From Paracoccaceae bacterium (GTDB taxonomy: Bacteria > Pseudomonadota > Alphaproteobacteria > Rhodobacterales > Rhodobacteraceae): a DNA stretch of 13,788 bases. Position 1 is the first letter of the stretch; the number at the start of each line of letters is the position of its first letter. Position numbers and translations under genes: made by a program. The stretch lies in the NCBI GenBank assembly GCA_024304875.1, contig JAMWZF010000043.1, forward strand, positions 1-13,788, in the 5' to 3' direction. Below, one piece after another: positions 1 through 7,635 of this stretch. The notes beneath the pieces were generated by a model. The model was not told the origin of the DNA. It searched no databases and saw only the letters and a list, made by a program, of their open reading frames with translations.

Positions 1-30
1 ACATCGCCCCGGCCCGGCCGGCCGAGCGAC

Positions 31-36
31 AGGAGG
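31..36 (+). promoter_or_regulatory. Strong Shine-Dalgarno of the first permease gene
   Basis: AGGAGG lies 6 bases before the ATG at 43, a near-ideal ribosome binding site, and it fixes the start of the first permease. The 42 bases before the gene show no promoter elements. They contain a 10-bp self-complementary GC run at 15-24, which is easily explained by composition. The gene is therefore probably inside a transcript that starts upstream of the window. Confidence 0.8.
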
Positions 37-42
37 ACCGAC

Positions 43-1074
43 ATGCCGCACAAGACCTTCCTGGCCTTCATCTGGCCGTCGCTCCTGGCCATGATCCTCT
101 TCATCGCCGTGCCCATCGTCTCGGTCGCCTACCAGTCGCTTTTCGTCGAACACGAGCAGATCATGATCGAGGCCGAGGCCTGCGGCCCCTTCGGCTGCAC
201 CGCCGAGGTCCGGGTGGACCGCGCCGCGATGGCCGAGCTGCAGGCAGAGCAGCCCACCGGGCGCTACAACGGCCTTGGCACCTACACCAACGCCAGCCAC
301 CTCGCCGTGGACGAGATTTCCGAGATCGTCGCCACCTCCCAGAACTTCGGCGAGATCCGCAACCGGATCATGAACCTGCCCTTCTACAAGGCGCTGATCT
401 TCACCATCACCTACACCTTCGTGGTGACGCCCCTCGTCATCATCCTCGGCTTCATCATCGCCGTCGTGGTCAACTCGATCCCGGCGATCCTGAAAGGGCC
501 GGTGATTTTCTTCTCGCTCCTGCCGATGATCGTGACGCCCCTGGTCGGCTCGCTGGTCCTGTTCTGGATGATCAACTCGCGCGGCATCCTCGGCGCGGCG
601 CTGCAATGGATCTTCGGCGACCCCAGCCTGTCGCTGACGGCATCGCCCTCGCTGACCTGGGTGACGCTCTTCGTCTACGGGGTCTGGCACTCGGCCCCCT
701 TCGCCTTCGTCGTTTTCTACGCCGGGCTTCAGACCGTGCCGCAGGACACGCTGGAATCCGCGATGGTCGACGGTGCGAACCGGTGGGAGAGGATCCGCTT
801 CGTCACCATCCCCTACCTGCTGCCGCTGGCGACCTTCATCGGCCTCATGCAGCTGATGGACAATTTCCGCGTCTTCGAGCCGATCATCGGTTTCTCGGCG
901 GCGGCCAGCGCCACCTCGCTGAGCTACCTGATCTACAACGACCTGCGCCTGTCGGACACGCCGCTGTTCGGCTCTGCGGCGGCCACATCCATGCTGACGA
1001 TCATCGGGGTGCTGATCCTGCTGACGCCGGTGCTGCGCCGCAACTGGCGCGAATTCAACCGCAAGTCGAGCTGA
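43..1074 (+). CDS. ABC transporter permease, MalF/UgpA-like (carbohydrate type)
   Basis: This is one of two inner-membrane subunits of a binding-protein-dependent importer of the carbohydrate (CUT1-like) class. The 343 residues show a first hydrophobic segment at about 6-30, a hydrophilic, presumably periplasmic loop at about 35-112, and further hydrophobic segments near 118-145, 153-177, 204-230, 258-278 and 313-331. The EAA loop that docks on the ATPase is visible at about 238-261 (ESAMVDGANRW followed by IPYLLP). The long loop after the first segment recalls the MalF P2 loop and carries two cysteines, C47 and C52. The next gene, a partner permease, begins 10 bp downstream. Family and orientation are clear, but the substrate is not determinable. 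Because catabolic enzymes follow in the same operon, I infer that it imports their substrate. Confidence 0.93.
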   Translation: MPHKTFLAFIWPSLLAMILFIAVPIVSVAYQSLFVEHEQIMIEAEACGPFGCTAEVRVDRAAMAELQAEQPTGRYNGLGTYTNASHLAVDEISEIVATSQNFGEIRNRIMNLPFYKALIFTITYTFVVTPLVIILGFIIAVVVNSIPAILKGPVIFFSLLPMIVTPLVGSLVLFWMINSRGILGAALQWIFGDPSLSLTASPSLTWVTLFVYGVWHSAPFAFVVFYAGLQTVPQDTLESAMVDGANRWERIRFVTIPYLLPLATFIGLMQLMDNFRVFEPIIGFSAAASATSLSYLIYNDLRLSDTPLFGSAAATSMLTIIGVLILLTPVLRRNWREFNRKSS

Positions 1075-1084
1075 GGGCGGCCCC

Positions 1085-1966
1085 ATGTCGGACAACATCC
1101 ACAAGAAACCGCTCCCCCTCGCGGCCCTCTCGATCGCCTTCATCGTGGTCTGGCTGATGATCGCGGCCTTCCCCTTCCTCTGGACGATGTGGGGGTCCTT
1201 CAAGGTCGAGGGCGACTTCTTCTCCCGCGCCGACTGGACCAACGCGATCACCGGCCCGGCGACCGAGTTGCAGACCGGCGGGCGCTTCACGCTCGAGGGC
1301 TACTACGGCGCCTGGGTCGAGCAGGAGTTCTGGCGCGCGGCCCTCAACACGATGATCGTGGTGATCTTCACCGTCGTCATCTCGCTCACCCTCGGCACGC
1401 TCGGCGGCTACGCGCTCGCCCGGTCGGGCTTCAAGTACACCTTCTGGCTGCTGATGGCCGCGCTCGTCTTCCGGGCGATGCCGCACGTCACCCTCGTCTC
1501 GGGCTACCTGCTGCCTTTCTTCGAACTCAACATCTGGGGCTACCTGCCCACCACGATCATCGTGCTCGTCGCGATCAACCAGCCCTTCACCCTCTGGATG
1601 CTGCACAGCTTCTTCCTGTCGATCCCGAAAGACCTCGACGAGGCGGCGATGGTCGACGGCTGCACCCGGTTCCAGGCGTTCCGGCTGGCGGTCATCCCGG
1701 TGATGTGGCCGGGGGTCATCACCACCGGGCTGTTCAGCTTCCTGCTCGCCTACAACGACTTCACCGTCACCGCGATGCTGCTGAGCGAGGAGAACACCAC
1801 GATGATCCCGCAGATCGACAGCTTCCTCGGCTCCACCCAGGAGCAGGGCAAGGTGATGTACGCGGTCGCGGCCGTGGTCTCGGCCATCCTGCCGCTCTTC
1901 GTTCTCATCCTCTTCTTTCAACGTCAGATCGTCTCCGGCCTCACCGCCGGCGCGGTCAAGGGATAG
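1085..1966 (+). CDS. ABC transporter permease, MalG/UgpE-like (carbohydrate type)
   Basis: This is the second permease subunit of the importer. The 293 residues begin with a cytoplasmic tail and a hydrophobic segment at about 12-36, then a periplasmic stretch to about 83. Hydrophobic segments follow near 88-110, 117-142, 152-172, 208-225 and 257-278. The EAA motif is at about 186-209 (EAAMVDGCTRF then VIPVMWPG). The C-terminus (RQIVSGLTAGAVKG) is the usual ending of MalG-type permeases. The ATG is preceded by a purine-rich GAGGGCGG stretch that overlaps the end of the previous gene's stop region. Its stop codon overlaps the ribosome binding site of the ATPase gene. Family assignment is secure. 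The substrate is unknown. Confidence 0.93.
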   Translation: MSDNIHKKPLPLAALSIAFIVVWLMIAAFPFLWTMWGSFKVEGDFFSRADWTNAITGPATELQTGGRFTLEGYYGAWVEQEFWRAALNTMIVVIFTVVISLTLGTLGGYALARSGFKYTFWLLMAALVFRAMPHVTLVSGYLLPFFELNIWGYLPTTIIVLVAINQPFTLWMLHSFFLSIPKDLDEAAMVDGCTRFQAFRLAVIPVMWPGVITTGLFSFLLAYNDFTVTAMLLSEENTTMIPQIDSFLGSTQEQGKVMYAVAAVVSAILPLFVLILFFQRQIVSGLTAGAVKG

Positions 1967-1970
1967 GAGG
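1965..1970 (+). promoter_or_regulatory. Ribosome binding site that sets the ATPase start
   Basis: AGGAGG begins inside the TAG stop of the second permease and sits 7 bases before the ATG at 1978. It selects that ATG rather than any in-frame upstream start, since a long open frame reaches back to 1189 by chance. Confidence 0.75.
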
Positions 1971-1977
1971 CCGGACC

Positions 1978-3033
1978 ATGGCCCGACTTCAGCTGAGAAA
2001 CGTCTGCAAGCGCTGGGGCGACTTCGTCGGCGTCGACAACTTCGACCTCGACATCGCGGACCAGGAGTTCCTCGTCCTCCTCGGCCCCTCGGGCTGCGGC
2101 AAGTCCACCACCATGCGGATGATCGCGGGGCTGGAGAGCATCACCGAGGGCGAGATCATCCTTGGCGACCGGGTGGTAAACAAGCTGGAGCCGAAGGATC
2201 GCGACATCTCGATGGTGTTCCAGTCCTACGGGCTCTATCCGAACCTTTCGGTCTACGAGAACATCCGCTTCCCCCTGCGGGTGCGGAAGGTGCCCAAGGA
2301 CCAGCACGACGCGATGGTCCGCAAGGCGATCGAGATGGTGGAGCTCGAGCAGTTCCAGGACCGCCGCCCCGCCGACCTCTCGGGCGGCCAGCGCCAGCGC
2401 GTCGCCCTCGGCCGGGCCATCGTGCGCAAGCCGACCGTCTTCCTGATGGACGAACCGCTGTCGAACCTCGACGCCAAGCTGCGGGTCTCGACCCGCGCGC
2501 AGATCAAGAACCTGCAATCGAAGCTGAAGGTGACGACCGTCTACGTCACCCACGACCAGATCGAGGCGATGACCCTCGCCGACCGCGTGGTGGTGATGAA
2601 CAAGGGCCGCATCCAGCAGGTCGGCACCCCCACTGACATCTACAACCACCCGGCCAACACCTTCGTCGCCAGCTTCATCGGCTCTCCGGCGATGAACCTC
2701 GTCGAGGGGACGCTGCAGAATGGCACCTTCGAAGGCCCCGGCATCCGGGTCGAGGGGCTGCGGCAGGACGTCTCGGGCAACGTCACCCTCGGTTTCCGGG
2801 CCGAGGACGCCGAGATCGTCCCCTCGGGCGGGCAGATCGCGGCGCCGATGTATTCCATCGAACTCCTCGGCGAGGCCTCGATGATCACCTGGCGGATGGG
2901 CGAGGGCCTGGTGTCGGTCAAGACCAACAAGGACTACCGCGCCGAGATCGGCGAGACGGTCGAGGCCCGCGTGCCCGCCGAGATCTGCCACCTCTTCGAC
3001 ACCGCCTCGGGAGAAAGGATCGACCCGGCATGA
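1978..3033 (+). CDS. ABC transporter ATP-binding protein, MalK/UgpC-like
   Basis: This is the nucleotide-binding subunit that powers the importer from the cytoplasmic side. The 351-residue product has all expected motifs: Walker A GPSGCGKST at 36-44, Q-loop glutamine Q82, signature LSGGQ at 134-138, Walker B FLMDEP at 155-160 with catalytic E159, D-loop at about 161-165 and switch histidine H192. A TOBE-like regulatory domain fills about 235-351. Length and layout match MalK/UgpC-class ATPases of carbohydrate importers. The open frame extends upstream to 1189, but the shadow translation before residue 1 has no ABC character and the AGGAGG at 1965 supports the start at 1978. Its last four bases (ATGA) overlap the next gene, so the two are probably translationally coupled. 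Confidence 0.95.
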   Translation: MARLQLRNVCKRWGDFVGVDNFDLDIADQEFLVLLGPSGCGKSTTMRMIAGLESITEGEIILGDRVVNKLEPKDRDISMVFQSYGLYPNLSVYENIRFPLRVRKVPKDQHDAMVRKAIEMVELEQFQDRRPADLSGGQRQRVALGRAIVRKPTVFLMDEPLSNLDAKLRVSTRAQIKNLQSKLKVTTVYVTHDQIEAMTLADRVVVMNKGRIQQVGTPTDIYNHPANTFVASFIGSPAMNLVEGTLQNGTFEGPGIRVEGLRQDVSGNVTLGFRAEDAEIVPSGGQIAAPMYSIELLGEASMITWRMGEGLVSVKTNKDYRAEIGETVEARVPAEICHLFDTASGERIDPA

Positions 3034-3527
3034 CCCCCGAAGAACACGCCGAGGCGACGCGGCAGGTCATCCTGCGGATGGAGGAGGCGCTGGGGGCCAA
3101 TTCCAACGACATGGCCGCCCATTTCCACGAGGATTTCCGCTGGATGGGCAACTACGGCTGCGGCACCAAGGAGGACCTCGCCGCCTTCCGCCGCAACTGG
3201 CAACTGCCCCTTCGCGCGGCCTTCACCGAGCGGGACTACAAGACCGACCGCTTCATCTGCGAGGGCGACTGGGCCTCCTGCTTCGGCCATATCGAGGCGA
3301 CCCATTCGGGGACCTTCATGGGCATCGCGCCCACCGGCAAGAGGGTGACCATCCCCTACATGGATTTCTGGCGCGTCGAGGACGGGCGGATCAAGGACAA
3401 CTGGGTCTCGGTCGACTTCGCCTCCGTCCTTGCGCAGCTGGGACGGGACGTGTTCGACGGGCACGGCTGGGAGCATTACGACGACGGGAGCGCGGTGCCA
3501 CCGGCCCCGAGGGAGGACCAAAGATGA
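3030..3527 (+). CDS. SnoaL/NTF2-like single-domain protein
   Basis: The 165-residue cytoplasmic protein resembles the SnoaL-like polyketide-cyclase / NTF2-like superfamily, cone-shaped alpha+beta folds used as isomerases, cyclases, dehydratases or binding proteins. The start shows the usual helical opening and an HEDFRWMG strand at 33-40. The body ends in the characteristic strand-loop-strand FWRVEDGRIKDNWVSVD at 113-129. Residues 91-103 fit a motif I also see in the two later double-domain proteins: THS, seven residues, PTG. Both ends overlap neighbours by an ATGA, with the ATPase at 3030 and the HisD-like gene at 3524, so it is embedded in the operon and probably made with the dehydrogenase. 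The tail after residue 145 is probably disordered. The reaction is not known. A role in rearranging or dehydrating the oxidised substrate is inference. Confidence 0.82.
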   Translation: MTPEEHAEATRQVILRMEEALGANSNDMAAHFHEDFRWMGNYGCGTKEDLAAFRRNWQLPLRAAFTERDYKTDRFICEGDWASCFGHIEATHSGTFMGIAPTGKRVTIPYMDFWRVEDGRIKDNWVSVDFASVLAQLGRDVFDGHGWEHYDDGSAVPPAPREDQR

Positions 3528-4855
3528 CTGTGACATACCTCAAGCGCGGCAAACCCGAGGCCGAACGCGCCGAGGACGACGCCAAGGTGCGCGGTGCGGT
3601 CGAGGCCGCCCTGGCCGACATCGGCGCCCGGGGCGATGCGGCGGTGCGCGAGATGGCCGAGAAGTTCGACGGCTACTCCCGGGACAGCTACCGCCTGACC
3701 GAGGCCGAGATCGAGGAGATCATCGCCAAGGTCTCCCCCCGCGAGATGGCCGACATCCGTTTCGCGCAGGAGCAGGTGCGCCACTTCGCCCAGGCCCAGC
3801 GGGACTCGATGAAGGACATCGAGGTCGAAACGCTCCCCGGCGTCATCCTCGGCCACAAGAACATCCCCGTGCAGTCCGTCGGCTGCTACGTCCCCGGCGG
3901 CAAGTTCCCGATGGTCGCCTCGGCGCACATGTCCGTCGCCACCGCCTCCGTCGCCGGCGTGCCCCGGATCATCGCCGCCACGCCCCCCTTCAAGGGTGAG
4001 CCGAACCCCGGCGTCATCGCGGCCATGCACCTCGGCGGCGCGCACGAGATCTACGTGCTCGGCGGCATCCAGGCGATCGGCGCCATGGCGCTGGGGACCC
4101 AGACCATCGACCCCGTCCACATGCTCGTCGGCCCCGGCAACGCCTTCGTCGCAGAGGCCAAGCGCCAGCTCTTCGGCCGCGTCGGCATCGACCTCTTCGC
4201 GGGTCCGACGGAGACCATGGTGATCGCCGACGAGAGCGCCGCCGATGCCGAGCTTTGCGCGACGGACCTGCTGGGTCAGGCCGAGCACGGCTACAACTCT
4301 CCCTGCGTGTTGCTGACCAATTCCGAGAAGCTGGCGAAGGACACGCTGGCGGAGGTCGAGCGCCTCTTGCAGATCCTCCCCACGGCCGAGACCGCCCGGA
4401 AGAGCTGGGAGGATTACGGCGAGGTCATCGTCTGCGACACCTACGAGGAGATGCTGGCCGTCGCCGACGACTTCGCCTCGGAACATGTGCAAGTCATGAC
4501 CGACCGCGACGACTGGTTCCTCGAGCACATGACCTGCTACGGCGCCCTCTTCCTCGGCCCGCGCACCAACGTGGCCAACGGGGACAAGGTGATCGGCACC
4601 AACCACACCCTGCCGACCAAGAAGGCGGGCCGCTACACGGGCGGGCTCTGGGTCGGCAAGTACCTGAAAACCCACAGCTACCAGAAGATCCTGACCGACG
4701 AGGCGGCGACGCTGGTCGGGGAATACGGCTCGCGCCTGTGCATCCTCGAAGGCTTCGTCGGCCACGCCGAGCAATGCAACGTCCGGGTGCGCCGCTACGG
4801 CGGGGTGAACGTGCCCTACGGCGAAGGCGCGCCCTACCGGGAGGCGGCGGAGTGA
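3524..4855 (+). CDS. Histidinol-dehydrogenase-family NAD-dependent dehydrogenase, catabolic paralogue
   Basis: The 443-residue protein belongs to the HisD family of Zn-dependent enzymes that oxidise a primary alcohol to a carboxylate with NAD. By comparison with E. coli HisD from memory, the Zn ligands are conserved as Q252, H255, D354 and H414. The catalytic pair is E320-H321 and the substrate-side residues H361 and E409 are kept. The E. coli substrate serine in GPSE is a threonine here (GPTE, T229). The gene sits in a transporter/SDR/LacI operon and not with his genes. Its YLKR start and TKKAGRYTGG segment (365-374) look like the non-histidine clade. A characterised member of that clade is HpsN, sulfopropanediol 3-dehydrogenase. 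Sulfopropanediol itself is possible but unsupported here, since no sulfolyase gene is present. GGAGG just upstream and an ATGA overlap fix the start. Family is certain; substrate is not. Confidence 0.9.
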   Translation: MTVTYLKRGKPEAERAEDDAKVRGAVEAALADIGARGDAAVREMAEKFDGYSRDSYRLTEAEIEEIIAKVSPREMADIRFAQEQVRHFAQAQRDSMKDIEVETLPGVILGHKNIPVQSVGCYVPGGKFPMVASAHMSVATASVAGVPRIIAATPPFKGEPNPGVIAAMHLGGAHEIYVLGGIQAIGAMALGTQTIDPVHMLVGPGNAFVAEAKRQLFGRVGIDLFAGPTETMVIADESAADAELCATDLLGQAEHGYNSPCVLLTNSEKLAKDTLAEVERLLQILPTAETARKSWEDYGEVIVCDTYEEMLAVADDFASEHVQVMTDRDDWFLEHMTCYGALFLGPRTNVANGDKVIGTNHTLPTKKAGRYTGGLWVGKYLKTHSYQKILTDEAATLVGEYGSRLCILEGFVGHAEQCNVRVRRYGGVNVPYGEGAPYREAAE

Positions 4856-5613
4856 GCCTGCCGAAGACACCTTCCTTCCGCCTCGACGGAAAACGCGCGC
4901 TCGTCACCGGAGCCTCCTCCGGCATCGGGCAGGCCTGCGCCGCGGCCCTGGCCGAGGTCGGCGCCCACGTGGTCTGCGCCGCGCGGGGGGCCGACCGGCT
5001 GTCCGAGACGGTGGGGGCGATCACCGCCGCGGGCGGCGCGGCCGAGGCGCGGGGGCTGGACATGGGCGACCTTCCGGCGCTGGAGGCGCTGCTGGCGGAG
5101 GAGCCCTTCGACGTCGTGGTGAACTCCGCCGGGACCGCCCGGCACTCCGCCGCCGTCGACACCACGCCCGAGGACTACGACGCGGTCATGCACCTCAACC
5201 TCCGGGCCGCCTACTTCCTTTCGGCCTGGTCCGCCAAGGCGATGACAAAGGCGGGCAAACCCGGCTCGATCATCCACATCTCCAGCCAGATGGGCCACGT
5301 CGGCGGGATCGACCGGGCGGTCTACTGCGCGTCGAAACACGGGCTTGAGGGCATGGTAAAGGCCATGGCGATCGAATGGGGCCCGAGCAAAATCCGCATC
5401 AACACCGTCTGCCCCACCTTCATCCGCACGCCCCTGACGGCACAGACCTTCGACAACCCCAAGCGGGTCGCCTGGATCGAGGAGAAGATCAAGCTGGGCC
5501 GCGTCGGCGAGGTGGAGGACATCATGGGCGCGGTGGTGTATCTCGCCTCCGAGGCCTCGGCGCTCGTCACCGGAACCTCGATGCTCATCGACGGAGGCTG
5601 GACGGCGGACTGA
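4852..5613 (+). CDS. Short-chain dehydrogenase/reductase (classical SDR)
   Basis: This is a classical NAD(P)-dependent SDR of 253 residues. The Rossmann motif TGASSGIG is at 19-26, NSAG at 91-94 stands in for the usual NNAG, the active-site asparagine is N116, the catalytic serine is S144 or S145, and YCASK at 158-162 gives Y158 and K162. The C-terminus ends in the usual IDGGW. The start is GTG at 4852, inside a GTGA overlap with the stop of the HisD-like gene. Translation from this GTG reaches the Rossmann motif at the right distance, while the frame further upstream reads as an out-of-frame shadow. The pairing with a HisD-like dehydrogenase suggests consecutive or alternative oxidations of the same alcohol or ketone. 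Epimerisation through a keto intermediate is a possible alternative. Cofactor preference and substrate are not determined. Confidence 0.92.
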   Translation: MSLPKTPSFRLDGKRALVTGASSGIGQACAAALAEVGAHVVCAARGADRLSETVGAITAAGGAAEARGLDMGDLPALEALLAEEPFDVVVNSAGTARHSAAVDTTPEDYDAVMHLNLRAAYFLSAWSAKAMTKAGKPGSIIHISSQMGHVGGIDRAVYCASKHGLEGMVKAMAIEWGPSKIRINTVCPTFIRTPLTAQTFDNPKRVAWIEEKIKLGRVGEVEDIMGAVVYLASEASALVTGTSMLIDGGWTAD

Positions 5614-6626
5614 TGCCAAACGATCGGGTCACATCGCTTCAGGTCGCGCAGCGGGCGGGCGTCAGCCAGTCCGCCGTCTCCCGCGTCTTTACCCCCGGCG
5701 CCAGCGTGTCCGAGAAGACGCGGACAAAGGTGCTGACGGCGGCCGAGGCGCTTGGCTACCGGCCCAACATCCTGGCCCGCGCGATGATTACCGGCAAAAG
5801 CCGGATCATCGGCCTCGTCGTCGCCTACCTCGACAACCAGTTCTACCCCGAGGCGGTGGAGCGGCTGTCGGTCGCGCTCCAGGAACAGGGCTACCACATC
5901 CTCGTCTTCATGGCCTCGCCCACCAAGGGCGACGTGGAGGACGTGATGCGCGAGATCATGGACTACCAGGTCGACGGCATCATCCTCGCCTCGGTCTCCA
6001 TGTCCTCGGTCCTCGCCCGGCGGTGCCGCGACCAGGGCATCCCGGTGCTGCTGTTCAACCGCGAACAGGACGACCCCAGCATGTCCTCGGTGGTGACCGA
6101 CAACGAGAAGGGCGGCCGGGCCATCGCGGCGCATTTCGCCGAGTTGGGGCACACCCGGATCGGCTATATCGCAGGGCTGGAAGAGGCGACGACCCAGCGC
6201 GACCGCGAGGCGGGCTTCCGCGCGGGTCTGGAGGAGGCGGGCCTGACCCTCGCCGCCCGCGAAGTCGGCAACTTCGAATACTCCGTCGCCCGCATCGCCG
6301 CGCTCGAGATGTTCGCAGGCCCGAACCGGCCCACCGCCGTCTTCGTCGGCAACGACCACATGGCTTTCGCCGTGATGGACGTGATCCGGTCGAAGCTGGG
6401 GTTGCGCATCCCCCACGACGTCGCCGTCGCCGGTTTCGATGACACCCCCATCGCCGCCTGGCCCGCATACGACCTGACAAGCTACCGTCAGCCCATCAAC
6501 CGGATGGTCGCCCAGACCGTCGAGGTTCTGCTGGAGCGGATCGAGGACCGCGCCGCCCCGCCCCGCCGCGTGGTGCTGGAGGGGGAACTGATCGTCCGCG
6601 GCTCCACCGCTGCTCGGGACGACTGA
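5613..6626 (+). CDS. LacI-family transcriptional regulator
   Basis: The 337-residue regulator starts at the ATG within TGATG, sharing one base with the SDR stop. The helix-turn-helix is clear at about 6-27 (SLQVAQRAGVSQSAVSRVF) and the hinge region at about 49-62 has the family YRPNILARAMITG pattern. A periplasmic-binding-like effector domain follows from about 64, opening with the usual IIGLVV strand, then DNQFYPE. Family members usually repress sugar or polyol uptake and catabolic operons and are released by a small sugar-like ligand. Lying inside the operon, it probably controls its own transcript. No LacI-type operator palindrome was recognisable in the window, so the site is likely upstream of base 1. 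The ligand is unknown. Confidence 0.93.
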   Translation: MPNDRVTSLQVAQRAGVSQSAVSRVFTPGASVSEKTRTKVLTAAEALGYRPNILARAMITGKSRIIGLVVAYLDNQFYPEAVERLSVALQEQGYHILVFMASPTKGDVEDVMREIMDYQVDGIILASVSMSSVLARRCRDQGIPVLLFNREQDDPSMSSVVTDNEKGGRAIAAHFAELGHTRIGYIAGLEEATTQRDREAGFRAGLEEAGLTLAAREVGNFEYSVARIAALEMFAGPNRPTAVFVGNDHMAFAVMDVIRSKLGLRIPHDVAVAGFDDTPIAAWPAYDLTSYRQPINRMVAQTVEVLLERIEDRAAPPRRVVLEGELIVRGSTAARDD

Positions 6627-6627
6627 G

Positions 6628-7635
6628 ATGCGCGGCTTCGATCCGAAATGGCGGGACGTGCCGGAGTTCATCAACGGCATCACCTATCATATCTGGGAGG
6701 GCCGGCAGATCGGGTCCCTCCGCCACCTCTACGCTGACGGCCTGATCGTGCGGTCCCCCGCCTCGGTCGTGGTCGGCAACGACGGCGTCATCGCCGCCAC
6801 CCTCGCCACGCTCGCCGAGTTTCCCGACCGCGAATTGCTGGGCGAAGACGTGATCTGGTCTGATGACCCCGAGGGCGCGACGGAGACCTCCGACGCCTAC
6901 CTCTCGTCCCACCGCCTGCTCTGTACCGCGACCCACACCCATCCCGGCATGTACGGCGCCCCCACCGGCGCGCGGCTGCGCTACCGCATCCTGGCGGACT
7001 GTGCGATCCGGGAGGGGGCCGTCTATGACGAGTGGCTGGTGCGGGACCAGTCGGCCATCGTCATGCAGATGGGACAGGACGTGGTGGACTGGACCCGCGG
7101 CCTGATCGCACGCGAGGGTGGGCCGGAGGCTTGCGTGAAGCCGTTGACGCCCGAGACCGACGTCCCCGGCCCTTACGACCGGCGGGGCAACGACAATGAA
7201 TGGGGCGCCCGGCTGGCCGAGATCCTCTCCAGCATCGTGGCCGCCGACCTCGATGTCATCCCCCGCACTTACGACCGCGCCTGCGCCCTCCACTATCCCG
7301 GCGGGCAGGAGACGAGCGGACGGGCCGAGGCCGACCGCTTCTGGACCGGCCTGCGCGCCGCCTTCCCCTCGGCGGCGTTCACCATCCACCACGTCGTCGG
7401 CCGGGACGATCCGCTCATGCCGCCCCGCGCCGCGGTGCGCTGGTCTCTGCAGGGCACCCATTCCGGCTGGGGCCGCTTCGGCACGCCTACGGGCGCCGAG
7501 GTGCACGTCATGGGCATCACCCAGGCCGAATTCGGCCCCTTCGGCGAGGGCCCCACCCTCCGCCGCGAATGGACGCTGATCGACGAAACCGCGATCTGGA
7601 AACAGATCCTGATCCATAGCGGGCTATGCGAATGA
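6628..7635 (+). CDS. Double NTF2/SnoaL-like protein, first tandem copy
   Basis: This 335-residue protein consists of two NTF2-like halves, about 12-150 and 200-330, joined by a linker containing GGPEACVKPL and DVPGPYDRRGNDNEWG. Each half carries the same motif: THTHPGMYGAPTG at 102-114 and THSGWGRFGTPTG at 277-289. In the first half the motif is followed by ADC and DEW; in the second by GIT and a REW. This fits duplication and fusion of a single-domain ancestor. There is no signal peptide or membrane segment. The ATG is one base after the LacI stop. It is paralogous to the next gene along its whole length, with 20 of 21 residues identical in the segment starting TLATLAEFPDR (58-78). SnoaL-like proteins can be isomerases, cyclases or hydratases. 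No specific activity can be assigned. Confidence 0.82.
   Translation: MRGFDPKWRDVPEFINGITYHIWEGRQIGSLRHLYADGLIVRSPASVVVGNDGVIAATLATLAEFPDRELLGEDVIWSDDPEGATETSDAYLSSHRLLCTATHTHPGMYGAPTGARLRYRILADCAIREGAVYDEWLVRDQSAIVMQMGQDVVDWTRGLIAREGGPEACVKPLTPETDVPGPYDRRGNDNEWGARLAEILSSIVAADLDVIPRTYDRACALHYPGGQETSGRAEADRFWTGLRAAFPSAAFTIHHVVGRDDPLMPPRAAVRWSLQGTHSGWGRFGTPTGAEVHVMGITQAEFGPFGEGPTLRREWTLIDETAIWKQILIHSGLCE

Noticed and set aside
15..24. Ten-base perfect palindrome CGGCCGGCCG before the first gene
   Set aside because: It is pure G/C in a GC-rich spacer, does not resemble a LacI operator beyond symmetry, and is too short to support a regulatory claim.
1189..1977. N-terminal extension of the ATPase frame
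   Set aside because: The extra 263 codons overlap the second permease out of frame and are arginine/leucine-rich shadow sequence. The AGGAGG at 1965 and normal MalK length support 1978.
3524..4855. Histidine-biosynthetic HisD
   Set aside because: No other his genes are nearby, the operon is catabolic, and the substrate-site GPSE is GPTE. The paralogue clade is preferred, though not proven without a tree.
3476..4870. Long minus-strand open frame (464 codons) opposite the HisD-like gene
   Set aside because: It is an antisense shadow of a well-recognised gene in very GC-rich DNA. The translation is low-complexity and rich in Val, Gly, Asp, Arg and His, with no family features.
3524..5613. Dihydroxypropanesulfonate (sulfopropanediol) degradation operon
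   Set aside because: The HisD-like and SDR pair resembles that pathway, but there is no sulfolactate or cysteate sulfolyase gene, sulfite-handling gene or matching transporter. It is kept only as a possibility.
5322..6683. Long minus-strand open frame opposite the SDR and LacI genes
   Set aside because: It spans two different real genes on the other strand and has no recognisable domain. It is explained by high GC and rare stops.
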